A DNA stretch of 6,788 nt from 67-14 sp020438345. Its GTDB lineage: Bacteria; Actinomycetota; Thermoleophilia; Solirubrobacterales; 70-9. Under the pieces are notes generated by a model that did not search any database, was not told where the DNA came from, and was given only the letters and a program-made list of their open reading frames with translations. The stretch is from NCBI GenBank assembly GCA_937872475.1, contig CALMSY010000010.1, positions 1 to 6,788 of the forward strand, written 5' to 3'. Each line of letters begins with the position of its first letter. Positions within the stretch are counted from its first letter, which is position 1. The translations under genes and the position numbers were made by a program. Positions 5,009 through 6,788 of this stretch are shown here, one piece after another.

Positions 5009-5737
5009 TCAGGCGAGACTGGCAATCAAAGTGGTGATTCGTTCCATTCCGGGGCCAACCGCGGCTATCACGTTCCCCATCTTGAGCTCCTCGGATGATA
5101 TTCCGGCCGCGAGATTGCCAACCGGGCAGATCGCTGCGTAGTCGAGCCCGGCTTCGCGGGCGAGGATCGCCTCCGGCATCCCGGTCATCCCGACGATCGA
5201 GCAGCCGTCTGCCGCCAGACGATGAACCTCGGCTGCAGTCTCGAAACGTGGTCCCTGAACCGCGGCGTAGGTACCCCCGTCGAGAAACCCGATTCCCAGA
5301 TCAGAGAGAGCATCGGTGACAGCACCGCGCCAGAGGGGCGAGTACGGATCGGTGAAGTCGAAGTGGACCACCGGGTCTCCCTCGCTCTGAAAGGTCATCT
5401 CCCGGCCCCAGGTGTAATCGATCAGCTGGTCCGGCACGACGAGCGAGCCCGGCACGCAGTCCTGTCCGATGCCGCCGACACTGGAAACCGCAAGGATCCG
5501 CTGGACTCCCGCACCGGCCAGGGCGTGGATGTTCGCCCTGTAGTTGATCCGGTGCGGCGCGATCGAGTGGTCCGGACCATGACGGGCAATGAATGCGATC
5601 CCCTCCCCTTCACCCGAAACGACCATGGGGCCTGAAGTCAGGCCCCATGGGGTCTTGAGGGGGCCGGAACCAACCGACCCTTCATCAGGTTCCAGGCCGT
5701 AAAGGCCGCTCCCTCCGATGACTCCAAGCAGGGCCAC
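5009..5737 (-). CDS. mtnP: 5'-methylthioadenosine / S-methyl-5'-thioinosine phosphorylase family enzyme
   Basis: This cytoplasmic nucleoside phosphorylase of 242 residues cleaves a purine (methylthio)nucleoside with phosphate, giving base plus (methylthio)ribose-1-phosphate. Family marks in order are IGGSGLYGL at the N-terminus (phosphate loop Ser10), TPWG (29-32), RHGPDHSIAPHRINYRAN (52-69), QGPRFETAAE (161-170) and GMTGMPEA (183-190). In adenine-specific MTA phosphorylases an Asp near the C-terminus contacts the purine; here the matching segment reads VGNLAAG with Asn208. Asn is typical of 6-oxopurine enzymes, so methylthioinosine or inosine/guanosine may be the true substrate (inference). 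The start is the GTG at 5737, 10 nt after the pckG stop. The best SD, GGAG (5756-5753), is 15 nt away, so coupling to pckG translation is likely. The length fits the bacterial MTIP/MTAP range. Confidence 0.88.
   Translation of the reverse strand: MALLGVIGGSGLYGLEPDEGSVGSGPLKTPWGLTSGPMVVSGEGEGIAFIARHGPDHSIAPHRINYRANIHALAGAGVQRILAVSSVGGIGQDCVPGSLVVPDQLIDYTWGREMTFQSEGDPVVHFDFTDPYSPLWRGAVTDALSDLGIGFLDGGTYAAVQGPRFETAAEVHRLAADGCSIVGMTGMPEAILAREAGLDYAAICPVGNLAAGISSEELKMGNVIAAVGPGMERITTLIASLA
5623..5650. repeat. Perfect 28-nt inverted repeat inside mtnP
   Basis: CCATGGGGCCTGA (5623-5635) is followed by a 2-nt AG and then TCAGGCCCCATGG (5638-5650), giving 13 paired bases. Outward, GAC (5621-5622 plus the first C) can pair again with GTC at 5652-5654 if one G is bulged. 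It covers about codons 30-38 of the phosphorylase. In the mRNA it would form a very stable hairpin close to the start of the gene; the bases at the tip would have to open to make a loop. Confidence 0.75.
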
Positions 5738-5747
5738 CGGGTGAAGT

Positions 5748-6788
5748 TCAGGCTCCGAGCCGGCCCTTGAGGGCTTCGAACTGATTGCGGATTTCGGCCG
5801 GCAGAGAATCGCCGAACTTGGCGAGATGCTCTTCGACCTGAGGCAGCTGCTCCACTACGGCCGCGTCGTCAACGGCGAGTAGCTCGGCCATCTGCTCCGG
5901 GGTCACATCTACGCCGTCAAGATCCAGCTCCTCGACTTTCGGCAACAGACCGATTGAAGTCTCAACCGTCTCACCCTCGTCGTCGCAACGGTTGAACACC
6001 CATTCGAGAACCCGGCTGTTGTCACCGAATCCCGGCCAGATGAACTTGCCATCCGCATCTTTTCTGAACCAGTTGACATAGAAGATCTTCGGCAACCGGG
6101 CACCTTCGGTCTTGCCGATTTCAAGCCAGTGATCGAAATAGTCAGCCATGTTGTAGCCACAGAAGGGCAGCATCGCCATCGGATCGAAACGCAACTGGCC
6201 AACTGCGCCGGCCGCAGCCGCGGTGGTTTCAGAGGACATCGTCGCGGCGAGGAAGACCCCGTGGTTCCAGTCGAATGACTCGGACACGAGCGGCACCACG
6301 CTGGCCCTCCGGCCACCGAAAAGAAACGCGTCGATCGGCACACCGGCCGGGTCTTCCCATTCCGAAGCGATGGTGGGACACTGGGCGGCCGGCACCGCGA
6401 AGCGGGCATTCGGATGGGCGGCCGGGGTTTCCGAACCGGGACTCCAGTCGTTGCCATGCCAATCGATCAGGTGTTCGGGGGCGGGACCGATGCCCTCCCA
6501 CCAGATGTCTCCCTCATCGGTCCTGGCACAGTTGGTAAAGATCGTGTTTTCATCGATCGAAGCGATTGCGTTCGGATTCGAGTCCGGTCCTGTACCGGGG
6601 GCGACACCGAAGAACCCTGCTTCCGGGTTGACCGCACGAAGGCGACCGTCGGAGTCGAACTTCATCCAGGCGATGTCGTCGCCGACCGTCTCCACGGTCC
6701 AGCCTTCCATCGTCGGAATCAACATCGCGAGATTGGTCTTGCCACAGGCGGAGGGGAAGGCGCCGGTCACGTACTTGACCTCGCCTTC
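5748..6788 (-). CDS. pckG: Phosphoenolpyruvate carboxykinase (GTP), C-terminal part; 5' end outside window
   Basis: The enzyme converts oxaloacetate and GTP to phosphoenolpyruvate, CO2 and GDP, the entry step of gluconeogenesis, or runs in reverse for anaplerosis. The frame is open at the window edge, and 346 residues are visible of a family length of about 600. An in-frame GTG at 6770 is internal, because the preceding codons read EGEVKY in register with the family. The GTP-class P-loop FPSACGKTN is at fragment residues 11-19. FGGRRAS, the HGVF and SETTAAA segments, and FIWPGFGDNSRVLEW (guanine-binding region) follow in the expected order. The ATP-dependent class has a different P-loop and lacks these. 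The C-terminus looks complete. The stop is 10 nt before the phosphorylase start, which suggests co-transcription. Confidence 0.96.
   Translation of the reverse strand, partial: EGEVKYVTGAFPSACGKTNLAMLIPTMEGWTVETVGDDIAWMKFDSDGRLRAVNPEAGFFGVAPGTGPDSNPNAIASIDENTIFTNCARTDEGDIWWEGIGPAPEHLIDWHGNDWSPGSETPAAHPNARFAVPAAQCPTIASEWEDPAGVPIDAFLFGGRRASVVPLVSESFDWNHGVFLAATMSSETTAAAAGAVGQLRFDPMAMLPFCGYNMADYFDHWLEIGKTEGARLPKIFYVNWFRKDADGKFIWPGFGDNSRVLEWVFNRCDDEGETVETSIGLLPKVEELDLDGVDVTPEQMAELLAVDDAAVVEQLPQVEEHLAKFGDSLPAEIRNQFEALKGRLGA

Overview
The window looks like chromosomal DNA from a high-GC actinobacterium. Thermoleophilia (Solirubrobacterales-like) is my best guess. The basis is a GTP-type PEP carboxykinase, a TrpB2-type orphan tryptophan synthase beta chain, and secreted enzymes ending in a small two-cysteine Ig-like tail of a kind I associate with that class. 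No 16S gene or other decisive marker is present, so the taxonomy is inference. There are no tRNAs, rRNAs, insertion sequences or CRISPR arrays, and genes fill almost all of the sequence.

Right half (3606-6788, minus strand): three housekeeping genes run in one direction. They are pckG (GTP-dependent PEP carboxykinase, 5' end outside the window), a 5'-methylthioadenosine/methylthioinosine phosphorylase family gene 10 nt later, and trpB2 38 nt after that. A perfect 13-bp GC-rich hairpin starts 4 nt after the trpB2 stop and probably ends this transcription unit. The products serve gluconeogenesis/anaplerosis, methylthioadenosine and purine salvage, and tryptophan synthesis from indole. They share no pathway, so this looks like a co-transcribed convenience operon.

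Left half (124-3551, minus strand): a cassette of three exported hydrolases. Two are paralogous alpha/beta hydrolases with the same layout: signal peptide, HGGG-type esterase domain, then a C-terminal Ig-like domain with a C-x9-C pair. Between them lies a stand-alone secreted SGNH protein that resembles the extracytoplasmic domain of OafA/OatA-type acyltransferases. The first hydrolase and the SGNH gene overlap by GTGA, and the third gene follows after 75 nt. I infer a secreted ester-processing set, perhaps acting on acylated surface or environmental polysaccharide; the substrate is unknown. This is the most interesting part of the window.

Left edge (1-120, plus strand): the last 39 codons of a gene whose C-terminus closely resembles malyl-CoA lyase (HpcH/HpaI, CitE-like family). 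It converges on the hydrolase cassette with only 3 nt between the stop codons. A two-part inverted repeat lies just inside the end of the opposing gene.
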